In this document: piece by piece, positions 48,105 through 56,232 of the stretch
Position numbering within the stretch: the first letter of the stretch is position 1
Layout of the letters: every line of letters starts with the position of its first letter
Assembly (NCBI GenBank): GCA_023228885.1
Contig: JALOAJ010000006.1
Coordinates: forward strand, 1 to 64,000
Direction: 5' to 3'
Source of the DNA: Bacillota bacterium
GTDB taxonomy: Bacteria; Bacillota; Clostridia; Monoglobales; Firm-18
Length of the DNA stretch: 64,000 nt
Made by a program: the position numbers and the translations under genes
Notes under the pieces: model-generated
Database searches by the model: none
What the model was told of the DNA's origin: nothing
The model's input: only the letters and a program-made list of their open reading frames with translations

Positions 48105-49508
48105 ATGAATAAAAAAAATATATTAATTATTGTATCTGACCAACTGTCACAGAAGGCATTGCCGACATACGGGAATAATTATGTCCAGACTCCTAATATT
48201 GATAGAATTGCCAACGGCGCGATTGTTTTCAATGAATGTTATACTCCATACCCGCTCTGTCAACCGGCAAGGGCAGCTTTGTGGTCGGGACGGTTGCCCC
48301 ATCAGACAAAAATAGAGTCTAATGGCAGAAATCATTTTGTGCCACCATATCCCAGCGAGCTTCCCACTTTAGGAAGTATTTTTGCGGAAGCGGGATATGA
48401 TACCACACATTTTGGCAAAACTCATGACGCGGGCACTCTGCGGGGATTTCGTGTTGAGCCTGAGTGTGCGTTAGAGGTTGAGGGTAGTGATGCTTTTCCT
48501 GTTAATTATGATACAAAAAGGGACAGATATACCACCGTAAAGGTTGTTGATTATCTGTCGAAACAAAATGAAAAACCCTATTTGCTGATTGCAGATTTAC
48601 AAAACCCCCATGATATTTGTAACTGGGTAGGACACAACAAGGGTGTGCATAAAAATATACCTATCGACAAGGAATTGCCGGCATTGCCAGATAATTTTTA
48701 CACATCTGATTTTAAAAGCCGTCCCAAGCCTGTCCAATACATATGCTGCAGCCACCGAAGGCAATGCCAGGCAACAGGGTGGACAGAGGATAATTATCGG
48801 CAATATCTTGCCGCATATTACCATTATATTGAAAGACTGGATGCAGAGATAGGGTTAATTCTTGATGCTTTGGAAAAACGCAATGATGCGAAGGATACGC
48901 TGATTGTTTTCTTAGCAGATCATGGTGATGGAATGGCAGCACACGGTTTGGTTACAAAACAGGTTTCATTTTATGAAGAAACTACGCATGTGCCTTTATT
49001 TTTTAAAGGCCAAGGGTTTAGAACCGATAGGAACACAGCACACCAGCTTGTTTCTTTGATGGATATACTTCCAACCCTATGTGATTATGCCGAATTGGAA
49101 ACCCCGGAAGGGCTTTGGGGTAAAAGCCTTTTGCCTATACTTAAGGGCGAAAATGAGTTTGAAGTTCATGAGTACATCGTAAGCGAATGGCTTACGGAAT
49201 GGGGATTTACCATGGAGCCGGGACGCATGATTAGAACCCGGAATTATAAATATATGAAATATCTTGAAGAAAACGCAGAAGAGTTATATAATATTTCGGA
49301 GGATAGGGGCGAACAAACGAATTTAATCAGCTCCCCCGAGTGCAAATCCATTTTAGAACACCACCGGTCTGCGCTTCAGGAGTATATAAATACAACCGGT
49401 GACAATTTCAATTCCATTGATTTTAAAATAGACAGCAGATGGCGATCACACAAGCCGGGGTATGAAAATCATACCGGGGTTGACGCGCCAACAGCGATGA
49501 CAAAATAA
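48105..49508 (+). CDS. Sulfatase with CxPAR maturation motif, cytoplasmic
   Basis: This 467-residue sulfatase has the N-terminal metal site IIVSDQLSQKALPTYG, the modification site LCQPARAALWSG (Cys52; Ala replaces the common Ser, while the CxPxR core remains) and the site FLADHGDGMAAHGL. The C-terminal NYKYMKYLEE…ELYNISED is typical of the family. It is distantly related to the first sulfatase of the operon and so probably has a different position specificity. It has no signal peptide. It starts at ATG 48105 after CAAGGATG, 42 nt after the GH130 stop. No clear terminator follows. Confidence 0.92.
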   Translation: MNKKNILIIVSDQLSQKALPTYGNNYVQTPNIDRIANGAIVFNECYTPYPLCQPARAALWSGRLPHQTKIESNGRNHFVPPYPSELPTLGSIFAEAGYDTTHFGKTHDAGTLRGFRVEPECALEVEGSDAFPVNYDTKRDRYTTVKVVDYLSKQNEKPYLLIADLQNPHDICNWVGHNKGVHKNIPIDKELPALPDNFYTSDFKSRPKPVQYICCSHRRQCQATGWTEDNYRQYLAAYYHYIERLDAEIGLILDALEKRNDAKDTLIVFLADHGDGMAAHGLVTKQVSFYEETTHVPLFFKGQGFRTDRNTAHQLVSLMDILPTLCDYAELETPEGLWGKSLLPILKGENEFEVHEYIVSEWLTEWGFTMEPGRMIRTRNYKYMKYLEENAEELYNISEDRGEQTNLISSPECKSILEHHRSALQEYINTTGDNFNSIDFKIDSRWRSHKPGYENHTGVDAPTAMTK

Positions 49509-49629
49509 TTTTATAGCGATTAAGCTGGTTTACCGTAATAAACAAGGCTTTTATAGTATATGTTTAATAGATTTCAAACGGTGCTGCAATATGCCGCAAG
49601 TGCAGGTATAATGAAAAAGTGTGATAAAC

Positions 49630-49755
49630 CGCACATCTTTGATACTTGAGTTTCAAGCAAGTCATTAAAACCGCCCTACGGAAAATTTACCAAAATCCAA
49701 TCCGAATCACCTTTTTCTCATTTTGCCGTCTGCCATCTAATTTCGACCCATGCAT
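49630..49755 (-). pseudogene. Decayed 5' end of a GH2 beta-mannosidase gene
   Basis: From the ATG at 49755 downward, the minus strand aligns base by base with the first ~120 nt of the intact GH2 gene (7863 downward), including AATGAGAAAAAGG, TTGGATTTTGG and the segment around 49650-49665, but with single-base indels and an in-frame TAA. It lies directly downstream of the second YesN gene, just as the intact GH2 gene lies downstream of the first. The remaining 49509-49630 shows nothing I recognise. Confidence 0.8.
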
Positions 49756-49793
49756 ATCAGCGGTTTTTCTTTTTCAAGTATTCTTTAGCCGGT

Positions 49794-50888
49794 CTAATTA
49801 GCTATACTCTTTCTGTACTCGGTAACGGTTACACCTGCATACTTTTTGAATAGCTTCGAGAAATAATACGCATTGCTTATCCCTACAAGCTGACTTATTT
49901 CATAATCCTTGTATTGCAAATCTTTGCACAGCAATTTTGCCTTTTCAATCCTCACATAATTTAAATAATCCAAAAATGACCTACCAGCCACCTTTTTAAA
50001 TAGCTTTGATGCATAATTATAGCTGACAAAGGTAAGCTGTGCTAAGTCCTCCAGTGTTATATGTTCGGCATAGTTATCGTCAATATACTTGAACATTGCA
50101 CGAATTTTTTGGTCATCCTCATTACTTGCCGAAACCGAAAGGCGCCTTTGAGTATTATCAAGTATTTGCTCGACCAAATCGCTAAAGCCATCTAATTCAT
50201 CACTGTTATCAATAATCATATCAATATTTGATACTTCAAAAACCTTTAAAAATTCCTCGTCATTGACAAAATGCCCAAAAACTTCAAGCAAAGTATAAAG
50301 AATATACTTATATACAATTCTTGAGTGTCTCTTTTCCTTCAAAAAATCATTACACAGCTTTTTGATTTTTTCCCTCGCACCTTCGATGCCATGTCCGCCT
50401 TCATCCTTAGCGGCATTGACAAACACCTCCGCCGCCAGCCTAACCCGCTGGACAAACAATGTATTATCAACTGACTTTTTTAAATTATCTATTTTTTTAA
50501 TGCTTTGGGCTTGAATATCAAGCTCATACACCGCCTTTTTTATGACGGAGGTTATTTCGTCAACATCAACCGGTTTTAACAAAAATCCAAATACATTTAA
50601 ATCCAAAGCCTTTTTTGCATAATCAAAATCCCTATACCCCGTTACTACTATAAGTTTAGAGTTTTTAAGCATTTCGACGCAATTTTCAAGCATGTCCAAG
50701 CCACTCAAATCGTTCATCTTTATATCAGTAATTACAATATCCGGTCTAAGACTATCTATGGTAGCAACCCCCTCTTCCCCGCTGCCTGCCTCCCCGCATA
50801 TAAAGCATCCGCATTCTTCCCATCGGATAACCGTTTTTAAACTTTTTCTCATCAGTGGTTCATCGTCAATAATTAATACCTTATACAT
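49794..50888 (-). CDS. YesN-type response regulator with AraC DNA-binding domain (copy 2)
   Basis: This 364-residue receiver/AraC regulator is highly similar to the one at 7885-8979. Its phosphoacceptor Asp is in IVITDIKM, and the C-terminal helix-turn-helix units (FVSYNYASKLFKK; ISNAYYFSKLFKKY) are nearly identical to copy 1. The ATG overlaps the last base of the kinase stop codon (TAATG), so translation is coupled. The coding frame is intact despite decayed neighbours on both sides, which suggests selection has kept it. It probably controls the same targets as copy 1. Confidence 0.92.
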   Translation of the reverse strand: MYKVLIIDDEPLMRKSLKTVIRWEECGCFICGEAGSGEEGVATIDSLRPDIVITDIKMNDLSGLDMLENCVEMLKNSKLIVVTGYRDFDYAKKALDLNVFGFLLKPVDVDEITSVIKKAVYELDIQAQSIKKIDNLKKSVDNTLFVQRVRLAAEVFVNAAKDEGGHGIEGAREKIKKLCNDFLKEKRHSRIVYKYILYTLLEVFGHFVNDEEFLKVFEVSNIDMIIDNSDELDGFSDLVEQILDNTQRRLSVSASNEDDQKIRAMFKYIDDNYAEHITLEDLAQLTFVSYNYASKLFKKVAGRSFLDYLNYVRIEKAKLLCKDLQYKDYEISQLVGISNAYYFSKLFKKYAGVTVTEYRKSIAN

Positions 50889-52636
50889 TATTCACTCTCC
50901 AAATCCTTTGCAACGGTTATAATAAACCTTGTGTATTCGCCCTGTACGCTTTCCGCAAAAATCCCATATTTCTCCCCGTAAATCAGCTTTATCCTCCGGT
51001 TTACATTTTCAAGCCCTATTCCTGTGTCGGTACCATAGCTGCTAAAATACTCATCATTGTTTAAAGTAAAACAGCGATTTAATTCATCTGTTTGCGTCTG
51101 CTCCATTCCCTTGCCATCATCCTCAACAATAATGACAACTGTTTCGCCCTGTATTTTAACACTTAGCTTAACTACAATTTTTTTACTGCTTTTGCCATGA
51201 ATAATACAGTTTTCCACAATGGGCTGCAAAATAAGGTTCGGCACTAAAATATCAAGCGCTGCGGGTTCTATGGACTTTATAAAACTGACAGTATCCTCGA
51301 ACCGCAGTTTTGTAATAAGCACATAGCTGTTTATGTGCTCAAGCTCCTCTTGCAGCGGTATCATTTCGTCATGCCTGCCAATTGCTGCATCGATCATCTT
51401 CGCCATAGCTTCGGTGGCTTTTACAATTTCCGGAACATTGTTTATATGCGCCAACCATTGAATACTTTGAAGAGTATTAAAAATGAAATGTGGGTTAATC
51501 TGCGCTTGAAGCGCTTTGATTTGCGCCGTAGTTGACATAAGCTTTTCCCTGTAGTTTTGGTCGATAAGGGTTCTAATCCGTTTGTTCATGTTGTTAAAAG
51601 AATCGAAAACTATCTTAAATTCATTTTGATTGGTATGACTTATTTCATCAGCTATCCCATCGTAGTGATTTGCCGTTGACATTTTACTTACAAGCACATT
51701 TATTGGAACTACAAGCTCATTTCGCAGATATTTGTTGCATATAAACATAATAATTATTGAAAAACCGCATGAAAACGCAATGAACACCATGAACAAGAAT
51801 AAATCCCCATAAATATCTTTAAAGCTGCTGTACGCAATAATTCGCCAGCCATTGCTGCCGCAAACAACTGAAGATACCATAATTCCATTTCGGTTATCGT
51901 TAAGGGTAATTTCCCTTTTTCCCCTCAAATATCCCGCTAAAGAAGCGAATATGTTTACATCGTCGGCACCGACGGAGTAAATAAAATGATTTGATTTGCT
52001 TATCAGCATAATACCCATGGATTCTCCGGAGTATTTAGCACATGCCTCACCAAAATATTTCTCTGACACCTGAAATATAAGATTTCCAATTTTCTTGAAA
52101 GTATATGGGTCGTATATATTTCTACAATAATAAATTCCACTCGTATCATTTTCGTTGCCTGTTATATACCAAGTATCCTTCTCATCACTTTGATTAAGCA
52201 TTTCCCTTATTTGGGGGACTGCAATTCCGATGTCCGTTTTATATCCGGCTTTTATATATTTCACCTCCGTTCCACAGTTTAAAAGCCAAATACCATGAAT
52301 GCAATCCACATTCACAATGGACTGCTTTAACAGATTTTCCATCGATGCTTTAAATTCGTCTTTTTCTTTATTCGTATCACCGACCAAATATATCCGACTG
52401 TCATAAAAAAGCCCCTGTGAAATATCAAATATCGTATATACATAACCATCCAACATATTTTTTATTGCATTCAGCATAAGTGTAATGTTTTCGTTGGTCT
52501 TGTCCCAAATTATTTTGTTTGAAATGTAGTACGAGGAATAGCTGTAAATGCAAATAACTGTAATTATTTGTACCACAATTAAGGCAAGCATTTTGTTTTT
52601 CAGCGATAATCTTCGAAAAACATTTCTCCCAATCAT
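50888..52636 (-). CDS. YesM-type sensor histidine kinase (copy 2), canonical ATP site
   Basis: This protein of about 582 residues has two membrane helices flanking an extracellular sensor region of about 240 residues, a HAMP region, the phospho-His motif QAQINPHFIFNTLQ, the N box IVENCIIHG, DDGKGM and a full G2 box TGIGLENVNRR. Copy 1 lacks one residue of that last box. The start is ATG 52636, preceded by GGAG and the stop of the solute-binding-protein remnant, exactly mirroring copy 1. A longer frame to 52708 runs through the remnant in another frame and should be ignored. Confidence 0.9.
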   Translation of the reverse strand: MIGRNVFRRLSLKNKMLALIVVQIITVICIYSYSSYYISNKIIWDKTNENITLMLNAIKNMLDGYVYTIFDISQGLFYDSRIYLVGDTNKEKDEFKASMENLLKQSIVNVDCIHGIWLLNCGTEVKYIKAGYKTDIGIAVPQIREMLNQSDEKDTWYITGNENDTSGIYYCRNIYDPYTFKKIGNLIFQVSEKYFGEACAKYSGESMGIMLISKSNHFIYSVGADDVNIFASLAGYLRGKREITLNDNRNGIMVSSVVCGSNGWRIIAYSSFKDIYGDLFLFMVFIAFSCGFSIIIMFICNKYLRNELVVPINVLVSKMSTANHYDGIADEISHTNQNEFKIVFDSFNNMNKRIRTLIDQNYREKLMSTTAQIKALQAQINPHFIFNTLQSIQWLAHINNVPEIVKATEAMAKMIDAAIGRHDEMIPLQEELEHINSYVLITKLRFEDTVSFIKSIEPAALDILVPNLILQPIVENCIIHGKSSKKIVVKLSVKIQGETVVIIVEDDGKGMEQTQTDELNRCFTLNNDEYFSSYGTDTGIGLENVNRRIKLIYGEKYGIFAESVQGEYTRFIITVAKDLESE

Positions 52637-52637
52637 A

Positions 52638-52835
52638 TTACTCCGCTCCCAAGCTATGTATATTTTTATGCGCTCCAACTGCCGCTTCAAGCACTTCTCG
52701 CCTATCAATATTGCCGCTTAAAATTTTCGGAAGATTATCTTCAATATAATTATACCCCATTGCTGAAATGGTGTCAATGAGGTTGCCTGCATTTGCCTTT
52801 AAATTGAACATAGCAAGCACAATTATGTTTGATTC
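52638..52835 (-). pseudogene. Chimeric remnant: GH5-like fragment joined to the C-terminal end of a sugar-binding protein
   Basis: The last ~38 codons (YNYIEDNLPKILSG… to the TAA at 52638) align with the C terminus of the solute-binding protein at 10742 (YNYVENNFPKVLRG…). The preceding ~28 codons (NIIVLAMFNLKANAG, then IDTISAMGYN) align instead with the GH5-like barrels (NILSPVMFFDKKN, DAISAMGYN). The join falls at a shared TATAAT sequence, so a deletion appears to have fused two genes. The rest of the gap up to 53011 has a short open stretch (about 52843-52930, minus) ending DNGDYYNLV that I cannot identify. Confidence 0.7.
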
Positions 52836-53011
52836 TCACTATGCAGTACTAAACAAGGTTATAGTAGTCTCCGTTATCCGTCTTGGTGAAAGTCGGCGCT
52901 AATGGTGTGCATACAATCATGCCGAATTCCTTTTTATCTAAATTTCATAATATTAATCGTATTCGCTTCAATAGGCAAGCAAAAATACACAAAAAAAGAT
53001 AAAACTGTACA

Positions 53012-53040
53012 TTGAATATACATTATATATTATATATAAT
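53012..53040 (+). promoter_or_regulatory. Promoter for the FAD oxidoreductase pair
   Basis: TTGAAT (53012-53017) and a perfect TATAAT (53035-53040) are 17 nt apart, about 40 nt upstream of the first oxidoreductase start, in AT-rich DNA. Confidence 0.65.
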
Positions 53041-53079
53041 GATATCATAAATTGAAGCAATAGTGAAACGGAGGTCAAT

Positions 53080-53859
53080 ATGCTTTCAAAATATGATTTG
53101 CTAATAATAGGAGCGACATTTACCGGAATGGGTGCGGCATTTGCAAAAAAAGAAAATACGCTTGTTGTAGAACGATGCTCACTAATAGGCTACGAGTTTA
53201 TAGATTGTTTCAACCCCGGATACGGATATGGTTGCACTCTGCTTACAGGATTTGCCAAGAATTTTGCCGACGAGCTTACTGCTGCAAAGCTTTTAACGAA
53301 GGAGGGTATTACTAATATCGCCGCTACCGCTCCCATATTGTACAGCCTTGTGAAAGATAGTTCCATTCCTGTTATGCTCAACACAGATGTTGCAGAAGTG
53401 ACGCATAATGGAGTTGAATTTTCAGTAAAAATATTCAATAGTCAGGGCTTTAGTGAAATTCGTGCAGACATGATTTTAGACACGCGCAGCTGCAATGTAG
53501 TGTCCAAAACCATAAATGCGGTTTTGAACAGTGATAAGCCGGATTTTAGCTGCTTTACCAATAGTGGTAGCGTGTCATACATCTGCTGTCCGCTCACCGG
53601 CAGTACTATTTTGAAGCTGTGTGTCGATAAAAACGATGATTTTCCTGTCGCCCGAAAAAAGCTACACGGCTTTTGGGAAAAACGGAAAGGCATTTTAAAG
53701 GAATGGACGATTTCGTCTGTTGCAAACTGCTTTGACTATAATTGCCGCCCTGCCGTTTCCGAAAAGGACGGCGCAATACTCCTTCCGTCTTGTGCTTACC
53801 GCAATCCCCTTGAAGCGCTGCAAGCAGGTATAAATTCAATTAGTAGAATGGAGAAATAA
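53080..53859 (+). CDS. Short FAD-dependent oxidoreductase-like protein with degenerate nucleotide-binding motif
   Basis: This 259-residue protein begins like a Rossmann FAD-binding oxidoreductase (YDLLIIGATFTGMGAAFA), but the GxGxxG motif reads GATFTG. It retains an NTDVAEVTHNG segment and an ILDTRSCN segment that correspond to the second beta sheet of the fold, and ends LPSCAYRNPLEALQAGIN in place of the usual C-terminal FAD motif. It is much shorter than its 627-residue neighbour. It may be an accessory or non-catalytic subunit; FAD binding is uncertain. It starts at ATG 53080 after GGAGG, and ends 4 nt before the next start. Confidence 0.65.
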   Translation: MLSKYDLLIIGATFTGMGAAFAKKENTLVVERCSLIGYEFIDCFNPGYGYGCTLLTGFAKNFADELTAAKLLTKEGITNIAATAPILYSLVKDSSIPVMLNTDVAEVTHNGVEFSVKIFNSQGFSEIRADMILDTRSCNVVSKTINAVLNSDKPDFSCFTNSGSVSYICCPLTGSTILKLCVDKNDDFPVARKKLHGFWEKRKGILKEWTISSVANCFDYNCRPAVSEKDGAILLPSCAYRNPLEALQAGINSISRMEK

Positions 53860-53863
53860 CACT

Positions 53864-55747
53864 ATGGTGCTATCACAAAAAATAAACGGAGATACAATAC
53901 ATAAGAAGGTCTCGCATGTTGATTTCTCTGACTCATACGATGTTATTGTCGCCGGCTTAGGCACAGCGGGAAGCCTTGCCGCAGTTTGTTCTGCCAGGGC
54001 CGGACTGCGCGTTGCAGGTGTAGAAAGGTTAACCTGCATGGGCGGTATAGGAACAGCTGGAGGGATAATGGCATATTACTTTGGCTCAAAGGGCGGATTT
54101 TACGAAGAAATTGACCGAATGTCAAAAAACCACACCCCGTCTGTCTACACCAAACCAGTGCACATGAGTATCGATGCAAAAAAGTATGTACTTGAAGACT
54201 CTGCCTTGGGCTTTGGGGCGGACATCAAATATGAATCAACCGTTACGGGAGTCTATTTTGAAGGCAAAACCGTTAAGGGAATAAACCTTCTCACACCTCA
54301 CGGTACAAAAGCTATAGCCTGCAAGGTGTTAATCGATTGCACCGGTGATGCTTATGTGTGCGATATTGCCGGATGTTCTTCGCGTTGGGGCAGGGATATT
54401 GATGGGCGCACCCAGCCATTTACAAGCGTTAGGGTTCATACCAGAAACGGCATAGTTCGTGGCACAAATTTTGATAGTGGATATATGAAGCAATGTGACC
54501 CACAACAGCTGTCGAGCGGCATTATCATTTCCCATGCCGCCCACCTGAACAGAAAGGGTGACAAAGGAAGCCATCCCCTCTATTTTGCACCCTTAATCGG
54601 TGTTCGAGAGGGGCGCAGAGTTGAGGGTGAAGAAACTGTTACCCTACCCGAATTTTTTGATGACAAAATGACGAAGCAACCAGTTTTCTATGCATATGCC
54701 GACCTTGATAAACATGGCTTAGATTTTGCATTGGACAGCGAAATATTGCAGGACTGGGCAATAGCAAGCAATCTGGGCGCGGTTAATATCAGCATTCCCA
54801 TTCCCATGGGCTCCTTTATTCCAAAGGGTTATGACGGGCTTTTAGTTGCAGGGCGCTGTATGTCGTTTGACAGGGACATTTCCAGCTGTGTGCGAATGAT
54901 GCGTGATATGCAAAAGACAGGTGAAGTTGCCGCTGCAATAGCAGACATATCTATTAAAACTGGCTGTGCGCTGCGTGATGTACCGTATGGTGATTTACTT
55001 CCTCGTTTAAAGGAGACTGGTTGTTTTGACGAGAGTAATAATAAAGGCTATGTTTTCGATATTCCAACATGGATAAGGTTGAAAAACCCGGAGCTTAAAG
55101 AGAAGAAAATCACTTGGTTAACCGACGCTGATGCTATCAAAGCTGAGCTTGCCACCCTGACCCCCGGCGCTGCTATTTGGTCATGCAGGCGGTTGGGTGA
55201 AAACATACGCCAAGCCCTTTGCGAATGGCTTGGTTCAACTGATGAAAATCTCCGCAAGCATAGCGCTTTTGCCCTTGCGCTCATTGGTGACAGGGTTGCA
55301 TTACCTGTTTTAAGGTCAATGATTCGGACGCGCGAAGATGTTATTTTGCAGGATTGTAGAAAGAATAACCAAATGAGGGGAGTTATGGCAATATATTTGG
55401 CTGGAAAGCTTTGTGATAAAGAAATAATCAATGATTTGATCGATATCATACTTGATAGCGACGGACAAAAAAAATCGGCACACACAAACGCATATGCCGA
55501 ATTGAAGCATAATTCAGAAGAATATAACAATATATATTTTCAATTTTTCTCCTTCAGCCTTATTGCTTTAATTAGTATCGGCAACACATACCAGGGGCTG
55601 CGCGCTAAAATCAAGAAAGCAATAACCGCCGCGTTTGAAGATGAGAGGTATATTGACCGTATCACTTCAAAAAAAAATGTTTTTCTTGAATATGACATGA
55701 TTATAAATCTTCGTAAAGTAGTCGAGAGAGAAACAACAAATTGGTAA
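53864..55747 (+). CDS. FAD-dependent oxidoreductase with C-terminal HEAT-like helical region
   Basis: This 627-residue protein has an FAD_oxidored (PF12831-type) domain over about 20-395: YDVIVAGLGTAGSLAAVCSARAG is the dinucleotide motif, CMGGIGTAGG and LIDCTGDAYVCDIAG follow, and GYDGLLVAGRCMSFDRD is the second FAD motif. Residues about 440-620 are helical with HEAT-like repeats (HSAFALALIGDRVALPVLRSMI). There is no signal peptide. Such proteins accompany carbohydrate loci in Clostridia and other anaerobes, but the substrate is not established. Translation is probably coupled to the preceding gene (GGAG within its last codons, 4-nt gap). Confidence 0.85.
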   Translation: MVLSQKINGDTIHKKVSHVDFSDSYDVIVAGLGTAGSLAAVCSARAGLRVAGVERLTCMGGIGTAGGIMAYYFGSKGGFYEEIDRMSKNHTPSVYTKPVHMSIDAKKYVLEDSALGFGADIKYESTVTGVYFEGKTVKGINLLTPHGTKAIACKVLIDCTGDAYVCDIAGCSSRWGRDIDGRTQPFTSVRVHTRNGIVRGTNFDSGYMKQCDPQQLSSGIIISHAAHLNRKGDKGSHPLYFAPLIGVREGRRVEGEETVTLPEFFDDKMTKQPVFYAYADLDKHGLDFALDSEILQDWAIASNLGAVNISIPIPMGSFIPKGYDGLLVAGRCMSFDRDISSCVRMMRDMQKTGEVAAAIADISIKTGCALRDVPYGDLLPRLKETGCFDESNNKGYVFDIPTWIRLKNPELKEKKITWLTDADAIKAELATLTPGAAIWSCRRLGENIRQALCEWLGSTDENLRKHSAFALALIGDRVALPVLRSMIRTREDVILQDCRKNNQMRGVMAIYLAGKLCDKEIINDLIDIILDSDGQKKSAHTNAYAELKHNSEEYNNIYFQFFSFSLIALISIGNTYQGLRAKIKKAITAAFEDERYIDRITSKKNVFLEYDMIINLRKVVERETTNW

Positions 55748-55761
55748 GACAAGGGTTGCTT

Positions 55762-55851
55762 GAAATCGGCAGCGTTAGGGGCAACATCGCAGGTTTTCGC
55801 GTAAAATGTCAATAACTTGTCACGCATTTACCTAATTATCTTTTTCATGGC
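55762..55851 (-). pseudogene. C-terminal fragment of a third sulfatase
   Basis: The minus strand encodes MKKIIR, stop, MRDKLLTFYAKTCDVAPN and AADF, matching the last ~30 residues of the sulfatase at 45527 (MENIIRQMRDRLLMFYLETCDV…). The Gln codon CAA has become TAA. Homology stops at the end of the FAD oxidoreductase gene on one side and before the tRNA-unit terminator on the other. Confidence 0.8.
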
Positions 55852-55878
55852 AGCAAGGAAGCGGGCGAAGATTTTTGC

Positions 55879-55910
55879 AAACAAAAACGGAGCAAAGCGA
55901 ACTTTGCCCC
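55879..55910 (-). terminator. Rho-independent terminator of the tRNA-Trp unit
   Basis: On the minus strand a 9-bp stem (55902-55910 with 55889-55897, one G-T pair) with a TTCG tetraloop is followed by GTTTTTGTTT. It lies 4 nt beyond the CCA that ends the second repeat unit. Confidence 0.85.
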
Positions 55911-55914
55911 GATG

Positions 55915-56012
55915 TGGTGCGAATAATCATAAGGGGCATAAGTTCTTATTTTCGTGCAAAAAATTCGCCCTTAGCAAAAACTAAAAGCGAATTAAATCCG
56001 GCATTATGCCGG
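55915..56012 (-). repeat. CCA-ended 98-nt structured repeat, unit 2
   Basis: On the minus strand this unit consists of a perfect palindrome (55998-56012) directly after the previous CCA, an 11-bp hairpin (55964-55991) with a 6-nt loop, and a 3' segment of 26 nt (55915-55940) identical to unit 1, ending ACCA. The segment GCGAAT just after the hairpin can alternatively pair with ATTCGC next to the terminal ACCA, like an acceptor stem. Confidence 0.7.
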
Positions 56013-56110
56013 TGGTGCGAATAATCATAAGGGGCATATAAAATTTAAAATGCGGGTATAAAAGTTCGCCCACAGAATAAACTGTGAGCGATATAAACGG
56101 ACAATGTCCG
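56013..56110 (-). repeat. CCA-ended 98-nt structured repeat, unit 1
   Basis: This unit begins on the nucleotide after the CCA of tRNA-Trp. It has a 13-nt palindrome (56098-56110), a 10-bp hairpin (56066-56091, 6-nt loop) and the 26-nt 3' segment (56013-56038) identical to unit 2, ending ACCA. Hairpin sequences differ from unit 2 while pairing is preserved, indicating a conserved RNA structure. Confidence 0.7.
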
Positions 56111-56185
56111 TGGCAGGGGTAGAAGGATTCGAACCCTCATGAACGGTTTTGGAGACCGTCATACTAACCGTTGTATGATACCCCT
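56111..56185 (-). tRNA. tRNA-Trp (anticodon CCA)
   Basis: The full cloverleaf is readable on the minus strand: acceptor AGGGGTA/TACCCCT (7 bp), D stem ATAC/GTAT, anticodon stem ACGGT/ACCGT with loop CTCCAAA (anticodon CCA), T stem GAGGG/CCTTC with loop TTCGAAT, discriminator G and an encoded CCA (56111-56113). Confidence 0.97.
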
Positions 56186-56232
56186 TTATAAGAGTTTCAA
56201 TTTATTTTACATGCATTCAACAAAACAAAGTT

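Noticed and set aside
52638..52708. Longer start for the second YesM kinase (24 extra residues)
   Set aside because: The extension overlaps the sugar-binding-protein remnant in another frame. The ATG at 52636 with GGAG mirrors the intact locus.
55540..55827. 95-codon minus-strand frame beginning MRDKLLTF
   Set aside because: Only its first ~24 codons match a sulfatase; the rest is antisense to the FAD oxidoreductase. It is treated as part of a pseudogene fragment, not a gene.
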